In this document: positions 16,494 through 24,051 of the stretch, one piece after another
Numbering within the stretch: position 1 is the first letter of the stretch
Layout of the letters: each line of letters opens with the position of its first letter
From: Umezawaea beigongshangensis
GTDB taxonomy: Bacteria > Actinomycetota > Actinomycetes > Mycobacteriales > Pseudonocardiaceae
NCBI RefSeq assembly: GCF_016464305.1
Contig: NZ_JAEIOJ010000004.1
Span: forward strand, 372,001-436,000
DNA: 64,000 nucleotides
Direction: 5' to 3'
Made by a program: the position numbers and the translations under genes
The notes under the pieces: generated by a model
Told to the model about the DNA's origin: nothing
Databases searched by the model: none
Seen by the model: only the letters and a program-made list of their open reading frames with translations

Positions 16494-17351
16494 TCAGCTG
16501 TCCTTCGTCGTCACGCGCCACAGGGCCAGCGACAGGCCGATCAGGAGGTAGCAGGCGGCCAGGCCGGTGCTCTCCCACAGCGGCTGCCACGGGATCGGGT
16601 CGCTGATCACGTTGGCCAGCGGGTCCCACGCCGACGTGAGCAGGAACGGCTGCAACCAGTCCAGCGCGCTGAACAGGCTGAACACCTGGAACGTGATCAG
16701 TCCGGCCAGCACCGACGACACGACGACCAGCGGGTGCTCGGTGCACGCGGAGATCGCCAGCGCGACCGCCCCCACGGCCCACGTCTGGAACGTCACCAGC
16801 AGCATCACCAGGCCGATCCTGGCCAGCGAGTCGCCCAGCGACAGCGTGGTGCCCGACAGCGAGATCATGCCGCCACCGCCGAGCGTGATCAGGCCCGTGA
16901 TCAGGCCGACGACCGTCACGACCACGACCGCCACGAACGACAGCGCCGCCACGCCGAACGCCTTCACGGCCAGCAGCCGAGCGCGGCCCACCGGCGCCAC
17001 CAGCAGTCCGCGCAGCGTGCCGTTCGCGGTCTCGCCCGCGAGGCCGTCCGCCGCCCACACCGCGCTCAGCAGCGGCAGCAGCAGCGGCAGCGACAGGAAC
17101 AGCACGAAGATCGGCAGCAGCAGGCCGTTGCCGCCGATGATCGCGGCCAGCCCCTCGCCCGCCGGGCCGGAGCCGTCGCCCGTCGCGATGCTCAGGCCGA
17201 TCCCGGCCAGCACCGGCACCAGCGCCAGCAGACCCAGTCCGATCAGGGTCCGCGGCCGGCGCAGCATCCAGCGCAGCTCGGACGCGAGCAGCCGCCCGGT
17301 CGGCGCGCGGCGCGGTCGCGCGGTGGCGGCCACCAGGGTCTCGGCGGTCAT
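16494..17351 (-). CDS. ABC-2 type exporter permease subunit
   Basis: This is a 285-residue protein with six predicted membrane helices. A cytosolic N-terminus (ELRWMLRRPRTLIGLG) and an outer Gly-rich loop are visible. The ETANGTLRGLLVAPVGR segment near residue 103 is typical of ABC-2 permeases, where it contacts the ATPase. It overlaps the upstream ATPase gene (ATGA). Together with the LolA-like protein it forms a three-gene operon. The substrate is unknown; a lipid, lipoprotein or antimicrobial compound is possible. Confidence 0.88.
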   Translation of the reverse strand: MTAETLVAATARPRRAPTGRLLASELRWMLRRPRTLIGLGLLALVPVLAGIGLSIATGDGSGPAGEGLAAIIGGNGLLLPIFVLFLSLPLLLPLLSAVWAADGLAGETANGTLRGLLVAPVGRARLLAVKAFGVAALSFVAVVVVTVVGLITGLITLGGGGMISLSGTTLSLGDSLARIGLVMLLVTFQTWAVGAVALAISACTEHPLVVVSSVLAGLITFQVFSLFSALDWLQPFLLTSAWDPLANVISDPIPWQPLWESTGLAACYLLIGLSLALWRVTTKDS

Positions 17352-18379
17352 CGCAGTTCCTCCTCGGCCTCGAACGCGACGTCGATCTCGGCTCCGCGGT
17401 CCGGTCCGTCGTCCTCGGTGAGCCGGGCGAACAGGTCTTCCAGGCCGGTGTGCGGCCGGGTGGCCTCGTGCACCGCGACCCCCGCGCCCACCAGGGCGCG
17501 CAGCACGTCCGGCGCGGACGTCCCGGTCAGCTCCACGCGCAGGCCGTCCTCGGCCGGTCGCGCCGAGATCCGGGACGCGCGCAGCACGTTCAGCCCCTCC
17601 TCGACGTCGGGCGTGGTGATCATCAGGGCCTGGCTGCCCGAGCGCAGCAGTTCGGCCAGCTCGCCCTGCGCCACCACGGTTCCCCGGTGCAGCACGGCCA
17701 CGTGCGTGCACGTCGCCTCGATCTCGCTGAGCAGGTGCGACGACACGAGGACCGTGCTCCCCGCCGCGTGCAGCTCGGCGATCACCCGGCGGATCTCCCG
17801 CGTCCCGGCGGGGTCCAGCCCGTTGGTGGGCTCGTCGAGCACGATGAGCCTGCGCGGCACCAGCAGCGCCGAGGCCAGGCCGAGCCGCTGCTTCATGCCG
17901 AGCGAGTAGCCGCGGTAGCGCCGGTGCGCCGCTGGCGACAGCCCGACGCGCTCCAGCGCGTCCTCCACGGCACCCCGGATCGACCCGCTCGCGAGCAGCG
18001 GTTCGAACGCCGCCGCCCTGCGCAGGTTCTCCCGGCCGGACAGGAAGGGGTGGAAACCGGGTCCCTCGACGAGCGCTCCCACGTGCGGCAGCGCGTGCCC
18101 CGCGCCGTCGGGGAGCGCGTGGCCGAGCAGTTCGACCTCGCCCCGCGTGGGCCGCACGAGCCCCAGCAGCATCCGGATCGTGGTGGTCTTGCCCGAGCCG
18201 TTGGGGCCGAGCATCCCCAGCACCGCGCCCTCGGGCAGGTCGAGGTCGACGTTGTCGACGGCGACGGTGCTGCCGTAGGTCTTGCGCAGGCCCCGCGTCC
18301 TCGCGGCGAGGGCCGGAGCGGGGGTGGAGCCGGCCCTCGCCGGCCCCACCCCCGCCCGAGCGCTGGTCGAGGTGGTCAC
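17348..18379 (-). CDS. ABC exporter ATP-binding subunit
   Basis: This is a 343-residue ATPase. It has Walker A GPNGSGKTTT (~58-67), signature YSLGMKQRLGLASAL, Walker B LIVLDEPTNGLDP and switch VLVSSHLL. Its C-terminal domain (~245-343) is of the CcmA/NatA type found with ABC-2 permeases. An Ala/Pro-rich N-terminal leader of about 25 residues precedes the domain. The gene is coupled on both sides: GTGA with the LolA-like gene and ATGA with the permease. Confidence 0.92.
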   Translation of the reverse strand: MTTSTSARAGVGPARAGSTPAPALAARTRGLRKTYGSTVAVDNVDLDLPEGAVLGMLGPNGSGKTTTIRMLLGLVRPTRGEVELLGHALPDGAGHALPHVGALVEGPGFHPFLSGRENLRRAAAFEPLLASGSIRGAVEDALERVGLSPAAHRRYRGYSLGMKQRLGLASALLVPRRLIVLDEPTNGLDPAGTREIRRVIAELHAAGSTVLVSSHLLSEIEATCTHVAVLHRGTVVAQGELAELLRSGSQALMITTPDVEEGLNVLRASRISARPAEDGLRVELTGTSAPDVLRALVGAGVAVHEATRPHTGLEDLFARLTEDDGPDRGAEIDVAFEAEEELR

Positions 18380-19482
18380 TTCGTCTGCCCCAGCGCCTCG
18401 ACGAGGACCTGCTCCGGCACGGCGCCCAGGGCCACGCGACCGTCCTCGGCGACGACGGCGGCACCGACCTTCGTGGTGATCAGCGTGCCGCTGCCCCACT
18501 CGCCGCTCACCGGCTTGCCGAGCTGCGCCAGCAGCGCCCGCGGGTCGAACTGCTCGCCCTCCGGGCGGGGGCCCCGCTCCGGCCGGGAGTCCTCCCCGGC
18601 GTCCTGCGGCACGATCGCGTCCAGCGGCGCGTTCACGACCAGGACCGTGTCCCAGCCGTCGCCCACGACCTGCGGGGCGACCTCGCCGAGCGCCTTCTCG
18701 GCCTCCTCCCGCGTCGGCTGCTCGGCGTCCTTCGCGCCCTCGTCGACCTTCGCCCCGGCGGGCGGGGTGAAGGTGAACAGCCCGGCGTCCTGCGGGCCGA
18801 CGTTCAGCTCGGAGAACGCGATCTGCGCGGCGGGCTCGGCCGTGCCGTTGGTGAACACCGAGAACCGCAGCGGGATGCGCAGCTCGGCGTCGACGGCCAC
18901 CCTGACCTCCCGCAGCACCGTGCGCTCGTCCGGCTTCGGCGTCAGCACCAGCTCGTAGGCGGCGCGACCGGCCACGCGGGCCGTGCCGTCGACGGCGACG
19001 TCGCTGGTCTCCTGGACCAGCGCCACGGCCTGCCTGGCCGCCGCGACCGGGTCGAGCTGCTGCTCGCCCGACTGCTGTTCCGGAGCCTCGCCGTGCGGGA
19101 ACTTCGTCACCGTCTGGTCGGCGGAGTTCCACAGCCACGAGTTCTCGCCGTCGTCGACGAAGGTGCGCTCGGTCTGCGAGCCGGGCAGCGAGACCCGGAC
19201 GCGGTCCTGACCGTCGGTCCACATCCGCACGCTGCTCACGCCGTCCGACAGCTGCGGCACGCCGCTGATCGCCGGAATGCCCAGGTCGTTGTTCACGTCC
19301 ACCGTTCCGCCGAACGCGGCGGGCTCGGTGGTGAGCACGGACTCGACCAGGCTCTGCGCGTCGATCTCGGGCAGCACCGGCGCCGGACCCGCCCCCGCGG
19401 GCATCGCCAGCACACCGAGCCCGGCCACCCCGGTGAGCACCCCCGCCGCCGCTGCGGCCACGGTGACCCTTCTTCCGTTCAT
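18376..19482 (-). CDS. Secreted LolA/LppX-fold lipoprotein-carrier-like protein
   Basis: This is a 368-residue protein with an N-terminal signal segment (residues ~1-31, Ala/Val-rich, ending AMPAGAGPAP). A beta-rich domain follows, with WTDGQDRVRVSLPG, NSWLWNSADQTVTKFPHG and YELVLTPKPDE, matching the actinobacterial LolA/DUF2092 type that binds lipid in a half-barrel. There is no lipobox cysteine. GGAGGAGGGGAC precedes ATG 19482. It leads the ABC exporter operon, so it may hand a hydrophobic substrate to or from the exporter. TCTCAG direct repeats lie 70-115 bases upstream. Confidence 0.85.
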   Translation of the reverse strand: MNGRRVTVAAAAAGVLTGVAGLGVLAMPAGAGPAPVLPEIDAQSLVESVLTTEPAAFGGTVDVNNDLGIPAISGVPQLSDGVSSVRMWTDGQDRVRVSLPGSQTERTFVDDGENSWLWNSADQTVTKFPHGEAPEQQSGEQQLDPVAAARQAVALVQETSDVAVDGTARVAGRAAYELVLTPKPDERTVLREVRVAVDAELRIPLRFSVFTNGTAEPAAQIAFSELNVGPQDAGLFTFTPPAGAKVDEGAKDAEQPTREEAEKALGEVAPQVVGDGWDTVLVVNAPLDAIVPQDAGEDSRPERGPRPEGEQFDPRALLAQLGKPVSGEWGSGTLITTKVGAAVVAEDGRVALGAVPEQVLVEALGQTK

Positions 19483-19550
19483 GTCCCCTCCTCCGACGTG
19501 TCGGGCGGCTGGATCGCCGTTCCGACACCACAGACACTGCGCCCCGTGTC

Positions 19551-19596
19551 CTGAGACGGCGCTGAGAACGCCGCCGTTGCTGAGAGCGCGCTGAGA
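19551..19596 (-). promoter_or_regulatory. Two pairs of 11-base-spaced TCTCAG direct repeats (response-regulator site)
   Basis: On the minus strand TCTCAG occurs four times, at plus-strand positions 19551, 19562, 19580 and 19591. The steps are 11, 18 and 11 bases, forming two tandem pairs. OmpR-family regulators typically bind tandem half-sites spaced one helical turn. The orientation points toward the LolA/ABC-exporter operon, and the site also sits just upstream of the response-regulator gene. The same motif recurs upstream of sigE. Confidence 0.65.
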
Positions 19597-19626
19597 CGTT
19601 CCCCCGATCCTCCTCCTGGAAGCGGC

Positions 19627-20358
19627 ATGCTGTGGGGCGTGAGGCCACGGGTGCTGGTTGTAGACGACGAGATCGGCGTGCGCAGGGCACTGGAGCGGGG
19701 ACTCTCCGCCGAGGGCATGGAGGTGGTCACGGCCGCCGACGGCCCCAACGCGCTGCGCGTCGCCCTGACCGGCGCGTTCGACGTCGTGCTGCTCGACGTG
19801 ATGCTGCCGGGCCTGTCCGGGTACCGGGTGCTCCAGCGGCTGCGCGCCGAGGGCGTCCGCACGCCGGTGCTGATGGTCTCCGCGAAGGACGGCGAGGTCG
19901 ACCAGGCCGACGGGCTGGACCTCGGGGCCGACGGCTACCTCGTCAAGCCGTTCTCGTTCGTCGTGCTGGTCGCGCAGGTCCGCGCGCTGCTGCGGCGGCA
20001 CGCCGGTGGTGGCGCGCGCCGCCGCCTGCGGCTGGGGGAGCTGGTGGTGGACCGCGCGCTGCGCGAGGTGAGCTGGGCGGGGGCGCCGGTGTCGCTGAGC
20101 CCCCGCGAGTACGCCGTGCTGGACGTGCTGGCCAGCCGTGCCGGGTCGGTCGTCACGAAGGACGAGCTGCTGCGCGCGGTGTGGGGCGACGAGCAGGCCG
20201 CCACCCGCAACGCCGTGGAGGTCTACGTCGGCTACCTGCGCCGCAAGCTCGACGCGACGGGTGCGGGGGAGGTCGTGCGGACCGTGCGCGGGCACGGCTA
20301 CATCGCGTCCACGCCCGACCTCGACGCCGCCATCGGCGCGGTCGTCAAGCGCAGGTGA
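19627..20358 (+). CDS. OmpR-family response regulator (MprA-like)
   Basis: This is a 243-residue protein. The receiver domain has the acidic pair D13/D14, phospho-acceptor D57 in VVLLDVMLPG, and K in YLVKPFSF. A C-terminal winged helix (~145-230) has LSPREYAVLDVLASRAG and NAVEVYVGYLRRKLD. ATG 19627 follows GGAAG; GTG 19639 is an alternative. The histidine kinase overlaps it by GTGA. The upstream TCTCAG repeats are a likely autoregulatory and operon target site. Confidence 0.93.
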   Translation: MLWGVRPRVLVVDDEIGVRRALERGLSAEGMEVVTAADGPNALRVALTGAFDVVLLDVMLPGLSGYRVLQRLRAEGVRTPVLMVSAKDGEVDQADGLDLGADGYLVKPFSFVVLVAQVRALLRRHAGGGARRRLRLGELVVDRALREVSWAGAPVSLSPREYAVLDVLASRAGSVVTKDELLRAVWGDEQAATRNAVEVYVGYLRRKLDATGAGEVVRTVRGHGYIASTPDLDAAIGAVVKRR

Positions 20359-21668
20359 ACCCGCGCCGCTGGTGGCTGCGGCGCACGCTGCGCTTCCGCA
20401 TCACCGTGGTCGCGACCGGCGTCGCGCTGCTCACGCTGCTCGCGTTCACGCTCCTCGCCCCCGCCCTGATCGGCCGCGTGCAGCTGGTCGCCGTCGACGA
20501 GCAGCTGCGGCACCGGCTCGTGGCGGCGAGCGCCGACGTGGCCGCTGGACGACTGCCCGACCCGCCGACGCGGGTGCTCGACACGGCGGGCGCACCGGTG
20601 GACGGCGGCGGGTCCGCCGGTCTCGACGCGGCGGCCGTGCGGCGCCTGAAGTCCGGTGAGCCGCTGCTGCGCACCAGTGGGGAGAGCGCCGCCCGCTGGC
20701 TCGGCGGGGTCGTCGTCAGTCCCGACGGCACACCGCGGCTGGTCGTCACCGGGAACGAGCTGCTCGGCTACTCCGGGGCGAACGTGCTGGGCACGCGGTG
20801 GCTCGCGCTGGCCGCCGTCCTGGCCGCCGGACTGGTCGGCATCGCGACCTGGCTGTCCGTGCGGTCCTCGCTGCGGCCCGTGGAGCGGATGCGGATCGCC
20901 GCCGGAGCGCTGCCGCGCGGGCAGCGGCTGCCCGTGCCCGAGTCCCGCGACGAGGTGCAGGCCCTCGCGGAGGCGCTCAACGGCCTGCTGGCGCGGCGCG
21001 ACGAGGCCACCGAGCGGCTGCGGCGCTTCACCGGCGACGCCGCCCACGAGCTGCGCTCGCCCGTGACCTCGGTGCGCGCCCAGGCGGAGGTCGCCGTCGC
21101 CCACCCGGACCCGGACTTCTCCCTGGAGGTGCTGGAGTCCGTCGTGGAGGAGTCGCAGCGGCTGTCCGCGCTGGTGGACGCCCTGCTGATCCTCGCCCGC
21201 GCCGACACCGGCGAGCTGCCGCCCGCCGAACCCGTCGACCTGGTGCTCCACGCGCAGGCGGCGATCGACCGGATGCCGGAGAGCGACCTGGTGGTGCGCC
21301 TCGACGCGCCGCTGTCGGCGTGCCTGGTCTCCGCCACGCACACCGAGGTGGAGCTGGTCGTGGACAACCTGCTGCGCAACGCGGGCCGCTACGCCGAGAC
21401 GCTGATCCGGGTGTCCGTGCTGCCCGCCGGTCGTGAGCTGCGGCTCGTCGTGGACGACGACGGGCACGGCATCGGCGAGGAGCACCGCGCCCGCGTGTTC
21501 GACCGGTTCTACCGCGTCGAGGAGGACCGGGGGCGCGACACCGGCGGTTTCGGCCTCGGGCTCGCGCTCGTCGCGCACCTCGTCCGGCGGCGCAGGGGGA
21601 CCGTCCGGGCGGCCGAGGCGCCCGAGGGCGGTGCCCGGCTGGAGATCCGCTGGCCGCAGTGGCGATGA
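20355..21668 (+). CDS. Two-component sensor histidine kinase
   Basis: This is a 437-residue protein with a membrane helix at about residues 15-38, an outer sensor domain of ~110 residues, and a second helix at ~150-172. A HAMP segment follows. The phospho-acceptor box DAAHELRSPVTSVRAQ has its His near residue 230. ATPase boxes are N (DNLLRNAGRYA), G1 (DDDGHGIG) and G2 (GGFGLGLALV). It is translationally coupled to the response regulator. It probably senses envelope stress, given the divergent exporter and LolA-like genes and the shared motif at sigE; this is inference. Confidence 0.93.
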   Translation: MNPRRWWLRRTLRFRITVVATGVALLTLLAFTLLAPALIGRVQLVAVDEQLRHRLVAASADVAAGRLPDPPTRVLDTAGAPVDGGGSAGLDAAAVRRLKSGEPLLRTSGESAARWLGGVVVSPDGTPRLVVTGNELLGYSGANVLGTRWLALAAVLAAGLVGIATWLSVRSSLRPVERMRIAAGALPRGQRLPVPESRDEVQALAEALNGLLARRDEATERLRRFTGDAAHELRSPVTSVRAQAEVAVAHPDPDFSLEVLESVVEESQRLSALVDALLILARADTGELPPAEPVDLVLHAQAAIDRMPESDLVVRLDAPLSACLVSATHTEVELVVDNLLRNAGRYAETLIRVSVLPAGRELRLVVDDDGHGIGEEHRARVFDRFYRVEEDRGRDTGGFGLGLALVAHLVRRRRGTVRAAEAPEGGARLEIRWPQWR

Positions 21669-21675
21669 TGCGCGG

Positions 21676-22410
21676 GTGCCGCACCTGCGCAACACCACGC
21701 TCGTCGACGTCCCCGCCCGCACCGTCGCCGGCGCCCTGCTCGAACCCTCCCTGCTCGGCGGGCGGGGCGGGGTGCTGTGCGCCGGGGACGAGGTGGCGTC
21801 GCCGTTCGGGCCGGTGCGGGTCGAACGGGCCGACGAGACCGGCGCGGAGGTCGTCGGCGCCGGGCTGCGGCTGGTCACCGAGCTGAAGCGGACCGGCGGC
21901 GGGACGCTCGTCGTGGACGGCCTGTCCCACGGCGGCCGGGTCGGGCGGCGCCTGGCGCTGCGGGTGCTGGCCGCGCGGGCGCGGGTGATCTCCCTGCGCG
22001 CCGAGCAGCTCGCAGCCGCGCGGGTCGTGGTGGGCGCGGCGATCGTGCGGGACGGGCGGCTGCTCGTGCAGCAGCGCGCGTGGCCGGAGCGCGACGCGGG
22101 CCGCTGGGAGCTGCCGGGCGGCCGGGTGGAGCCGGGGGAGTCCGACGCCGCCGCTCTGGAGCGCGAGTGCGCCGAGGAGCTGGACGCGCACGTCGTGGCG
22201 GGCGAGCGCCGCGGCCCCGACGTGCCCCTGAAGCCGGACCTCCTCCTGCGCGTCCTCACCGCGACCCTGGTGAGCGGCGAACCCCGCCCCGTGGAACACC
22301 GGGCCCTCCGCTGGATCACGGCGGCCGAGCTGACCACCCTGGACTGGCTCCCCGCGGACCGAGCCCTCCTCCCGTCCCTGCGCCCCCTCCTCCCCCGAAC
22401 CGCGAGTTGA
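21676..22410 (+). CDS. Nudix hydrolase with an extra N-terminal domain (MutT2-like)
   Basis: This is a 244-residue protein. The C-terminal half carries the Nudix box starting GGRVEPGESDAAALE and continuing RECAEEL (residues ~154-175), matching GX5EX7REUXEE. Such enzymes hydrolyse nucleoside triphosphates such as oxidised dGTP or CTP analogues. The first ~110 residues form a separate domain with repeated short strands, resembling a SRPBCC-like fold, that ordinary MutT proteins lack. In mycobacteria mutT2 sits next to phhB. The stop codon TGA is supplied by the intergenic repeat that begins at 22402. Confidence 0.85.
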   Translation: MPHLRNTTLVDVPARTVAGALLEPSLLGGRGGVLCAGDEVASPFGPVRVERADETGAEVVGAGLRLVTELKRTGGGTLVVDGLSHGGRVGRRLALRVLAARARVISLRAEQLAAARVVVGAAIVRDGRLLVQQRAWPERDAGRWELPGGRVEPGESDAAALERECAEELDAHVVAGERRGPDVPLKPDLLLRVLTATLVSGEPRPVEHRALRWITAAELTTLDWLPADRALLPSLRPLLPRTAS

Positions 22411-22545
22411 GCGTTCAGGCACCGCGAGTTGAGCGTTGGAGCACCGCGAGTGGAGCGTTCGCGTCCCGGCTGGACATGACCGGATCGCGAACGGTCCACT
22501 CGTCGTGCCTGAACGCTCAACTCGCGGTGCGCGAGTGCTCAACTC
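22402..22545. repeat. Inverted 22-base-period repeat array at a convergent gene junction
   Basis: Three tandem units start GCGAGTTGAGCGTTC, GCGAGTTGAGCGTTGG and GCGAGTGGAGCGTTCGCG, each 22 bases long. After about 20 bases they are answered by inverted units (CGCGAACGGTCCACTCG, then GAACGCTCAACTCGC, then a degenerate unit). The whole could fold into a long stem in RNA from either strand. The AGTTGA within the units gives the stop codons of both flanking genes (Nudix on plus, trpS on minus). A related array is at 56719-56867. Confidence 0.85.
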
Positions 22546-23546
22546 AGGCCGGCTACCTTCAGGGCCGCGTTCAGGCGGTGGGTGGAGCGCTCGCGGGCGC
22601 GGACGGCGCCCTCGGCGCGGACGCGGTCCAGCTCGGCCGGGTCGGCCAGCAGTTCCTGCGTCCGTTCGCGCACCGGGCGCAGCTCCTCCACCACGGCCTC
22701 GGCCACCAGCGACTTCAGCTCCGCGTAGCCGCCGATCTCCCCGGCCAGGTCGCGCGGCGAACCGCCGGTGCACGCGGCCAGCACCTCCAGCAGGTTCGCC
22801 ACGCCGGGTTGGGCGTCCGGGGCGTAGCGCACCTCGCCGGAGCTGTCCGTGACCGCGCGGCCGATCTTGCGCCGCACCAGGTCGGGCGGGTCCAGCAGGA
22901 ACACCACGCCCGCCGCGTCCTTCGCGGACTTGTCCATCTTGCGCGTGGGATCGGACAGGTCGCGCACCCGCGCCGCGGTCGGCGGTGTCACCGCTCTCGG
23001 CACGGTGAACACGTCGCCGTACGCGCCGTTGAACCGCTTGGCCAGGGCGCGCGCCAGCTCCACGTGCTGCGTCTGGTCCTCGCCCACCGGCACCTCGTGC
23101 GCGCCCTGGAGCAGGATGTCCGCCGCCATCAGCACCGGGTACGTGAGCAGGCTCAGCCGCACCGAGTCCCGCCCCGCGGCCTTCTCCTTGAACTGGATCA
23201 TCCGCGCTGCCTCGCCGTAGGTGCAGGTGCACTCCAGCAACCAGGTCAGCGCGCCCAGCTCGCGCACCAGGTCCGACTGCACGCAGACGCTGTGCGGGTC
23301 CACCCCGGCCGCGACGAGCACCGCCAGCTGCTCCCTGGTCAGCGAGCGCAGCCCGGACGGGTTGTGCGACGTCGTCATGGCGTGCAGGTCGCTGATGAAG
23401 TAGACGTCCTGCTCGGTGCCCTCGCGGGCCCAGCGGCGCACCGCTCCGAGGTAGTTCCCGAGCTGGACGTGCCCGGACGGGGTGATGGCCGACAACCTGA
23501 TCACGTGTGGTCCCTCCGCGGTGAGAGGGCCGCCGCCGGTCAGCAC
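22539..23546 (-). CDS. trpS: Tryptophanyl-tRNA synthetase
   Basis: This is a 335-residue class I synthetase. TPSGHVQLGNYLGA (residues ~22-35) is the HIGH-region signature of TrpRS, and DLHAMTT and VPVGEDQTQHVELAR are characteristic. The KMSKS loop reads KMDKS near residue 204, with Asp for Ser. A leader peptide with one Trp codon and an attenuator hairpin lie upstream, so charging of tRNA-Trp probably controls it. Its last codons and stop lie in the intergenic repeat. Attenuated trpS genes in Streptomyces encode indolmycin-resistant auxiliary enzymes; whether this is the sole trpS cannot be told here. Confidence 0.95.
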   Translation of the reverse strand: MLTGGGPLTAEGPHVIRLSAITPSGHVQLGNYLGAVRRWAREGTEQDVYFISDLHAMTTSHNPSGLRSLTREQLAVLVAAGVDPHSVCVQSDLVRELGALTWLLECTCTYGEAARMIQFKEKAAGRDSVRLSLLTYPVLMAADILLQGAHEVPVGEDQTQHVELARALAKRFNGAYGDVFTVPRAVTPPTAARVRDLSDPTRKMDKSAKDAAGVVFLLDPPDLVRRKIGRAVTDSSGEVRYAPDAQPGVANLLEVLAACTGGSPRDLAGEIGGYAELKSLVAEAVVEELRPVRERTQELLADPAELDRVRAEGAVRARERSTHRLNAALKVAGLS

Positions 23547-23561
23547 CGCCGAACACGACGA

Positions 23562-23583
23562 GGGCCGCCCGATGGGGCGGCCC
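23562..23583 (-). terminator. Attenuator hairpin upstream of trpS
   Basis: GGGCCGCCC and GGGCGGCCC (minus strand) form a compact GC stem with a short loop, between the leader-peptide stop codon and the trpS start. A GGCGGC stretch at the end of the leader-peptide gene can instead pair with the GCCGCC of the 5' arm, giving a mutually exclusive antiterminator. This is the classical attenuation layout. Confidence 0.65.
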
Positions 23584-23603
23584 GTGTGGTCTTGCGCACA
23601 GGT

Positions 23604-23651
23604 CTAGAGCCGCCGGGAAGCGGCCCGCCAGGACTGGACGAGGCTGTGCAC
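23604..23651 (-). CDS. trpL: trpS leader peptide with a single regulatory Trp codon
   Basis: This is a 15-residue peptide, MHSLVQSWRAASRRL, starting at GTG 23651. The Trp codon at position 8 is followed by the region-1 and region-2 pairing segments and a TAG stop. A TANNNT box (TACGAT) lies exactly seven bases before the GTG, so the transcript is probably leaderless and translation starts at its 5' end. A ribosome stalled at the Trp codon under poor tRNA-Trp charging would free region 2 to form the antiterminator. Ribosome-mediated attenuation of trpS is known in Streptomyces. Confidence 0.7.
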   Translation of the reverse strand: MHSLVQSWRAASRRL

Positions 23652-23658
23652 GCCGTTG

Positions 23659-23664
23659 ATCGTA
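23659..23664 (-). promoter_or_regulatory. Leaderless -10 box TACGAT of the trpL-trpS transcript
   Basis: The box reads TACGAT on the minus strand and is separated from the trpL GTG by seven bases. It is the only well-placed promoter element between trpL and the upstream small gene. Confidence 0.55.
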
Positions 23665-23736
23665 GCGCGCGCCGCGAGGGCTGACGACGGGCGGCGGTGA
23701 CCGCGACCCGAACACCCCGTGAACTCGCACGACTCT

Positions 23737-23886
23737 TCACGCGGCCTTCTTCGCCGCTTTCTTCTCCGCCTTCTTCATGGCCTTCTTCTCGGCCTTCTCC
23801 CGCTCCGCTCGCAGGACCACCACCGGGCAGCGACGGCACCGCGGCGTCGAGCGGCAGCACTTCGCCACGGGCTTGATCTTCCCCAC
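23737..23886 (-). CDS. 49-residue Cys- and Lys-rich small protein
   Basis: GTG 23886 is preceded by GGAG nine bases upstream. The first part carries KCCRSTPRCRRCPVVVLR (residues ~9-26), a four-cysteine knuckle that could bind a metal or cluster. The second half is a Lys/Ala/Glu repeat (AEKKAMKKAEKKAAKKAA) likely to bind nucleic acid or form a charged helix. I recall similar small proteins as conserved in actinobacteria, but the function is unknown. Its promoter overlaps an iron-box-like palindrome. Confidence 0.8.
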   Translation of the reverse strand: MGKIKPVAKCCRSTPRCRRCPVVVLRAEREKAEKKAMKKAEKKAAKKAA

Positions 23887-23918
23887 GTTCTGTGCTCCAC
23901 TCGTCCGGTGCCGCCAGG

Positions 23919-23937
23919 ATAGGTGAGGCTGACCTCA
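23919..23937. promoter_or_regulatory. Iron-box-like (IdeR/DmdR) palindrome between the Cys-rich gene and typA
   Basis: ATAGGTGAGGCTGACCTCA matches 15 of 19 positions of the actinobacterial iron box TTAGGTTAGGCTAACCTAA and is itself a near-perfect inverted repeat (GGTGAGG-CTGA-CCTCACC). It overlaps a minus-strand TATCCT -10 box of the Cys-rich small gene, a position suited to repression. The regulator is inferred from the consensus only. Confidence 0.4.
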
Positions 23938-24051
23938 CCCTGCGCGCATGTGTGGTATTGGCGATGGAGCCGGTACCCTTGGTGAAGGCTGTGCGCGATC
24001 TTCGTTCCGGCGTCGGCCTCCTTTCCTGACTTCCAGCTCTAGGAGTTCCGC

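Noticed and set aside
22402-22545. The 22-base-period units as a CRISPR array
   Set aside because: Spacing is continuous with no unique spacers, the units appear inverted, and there are no cas genes.
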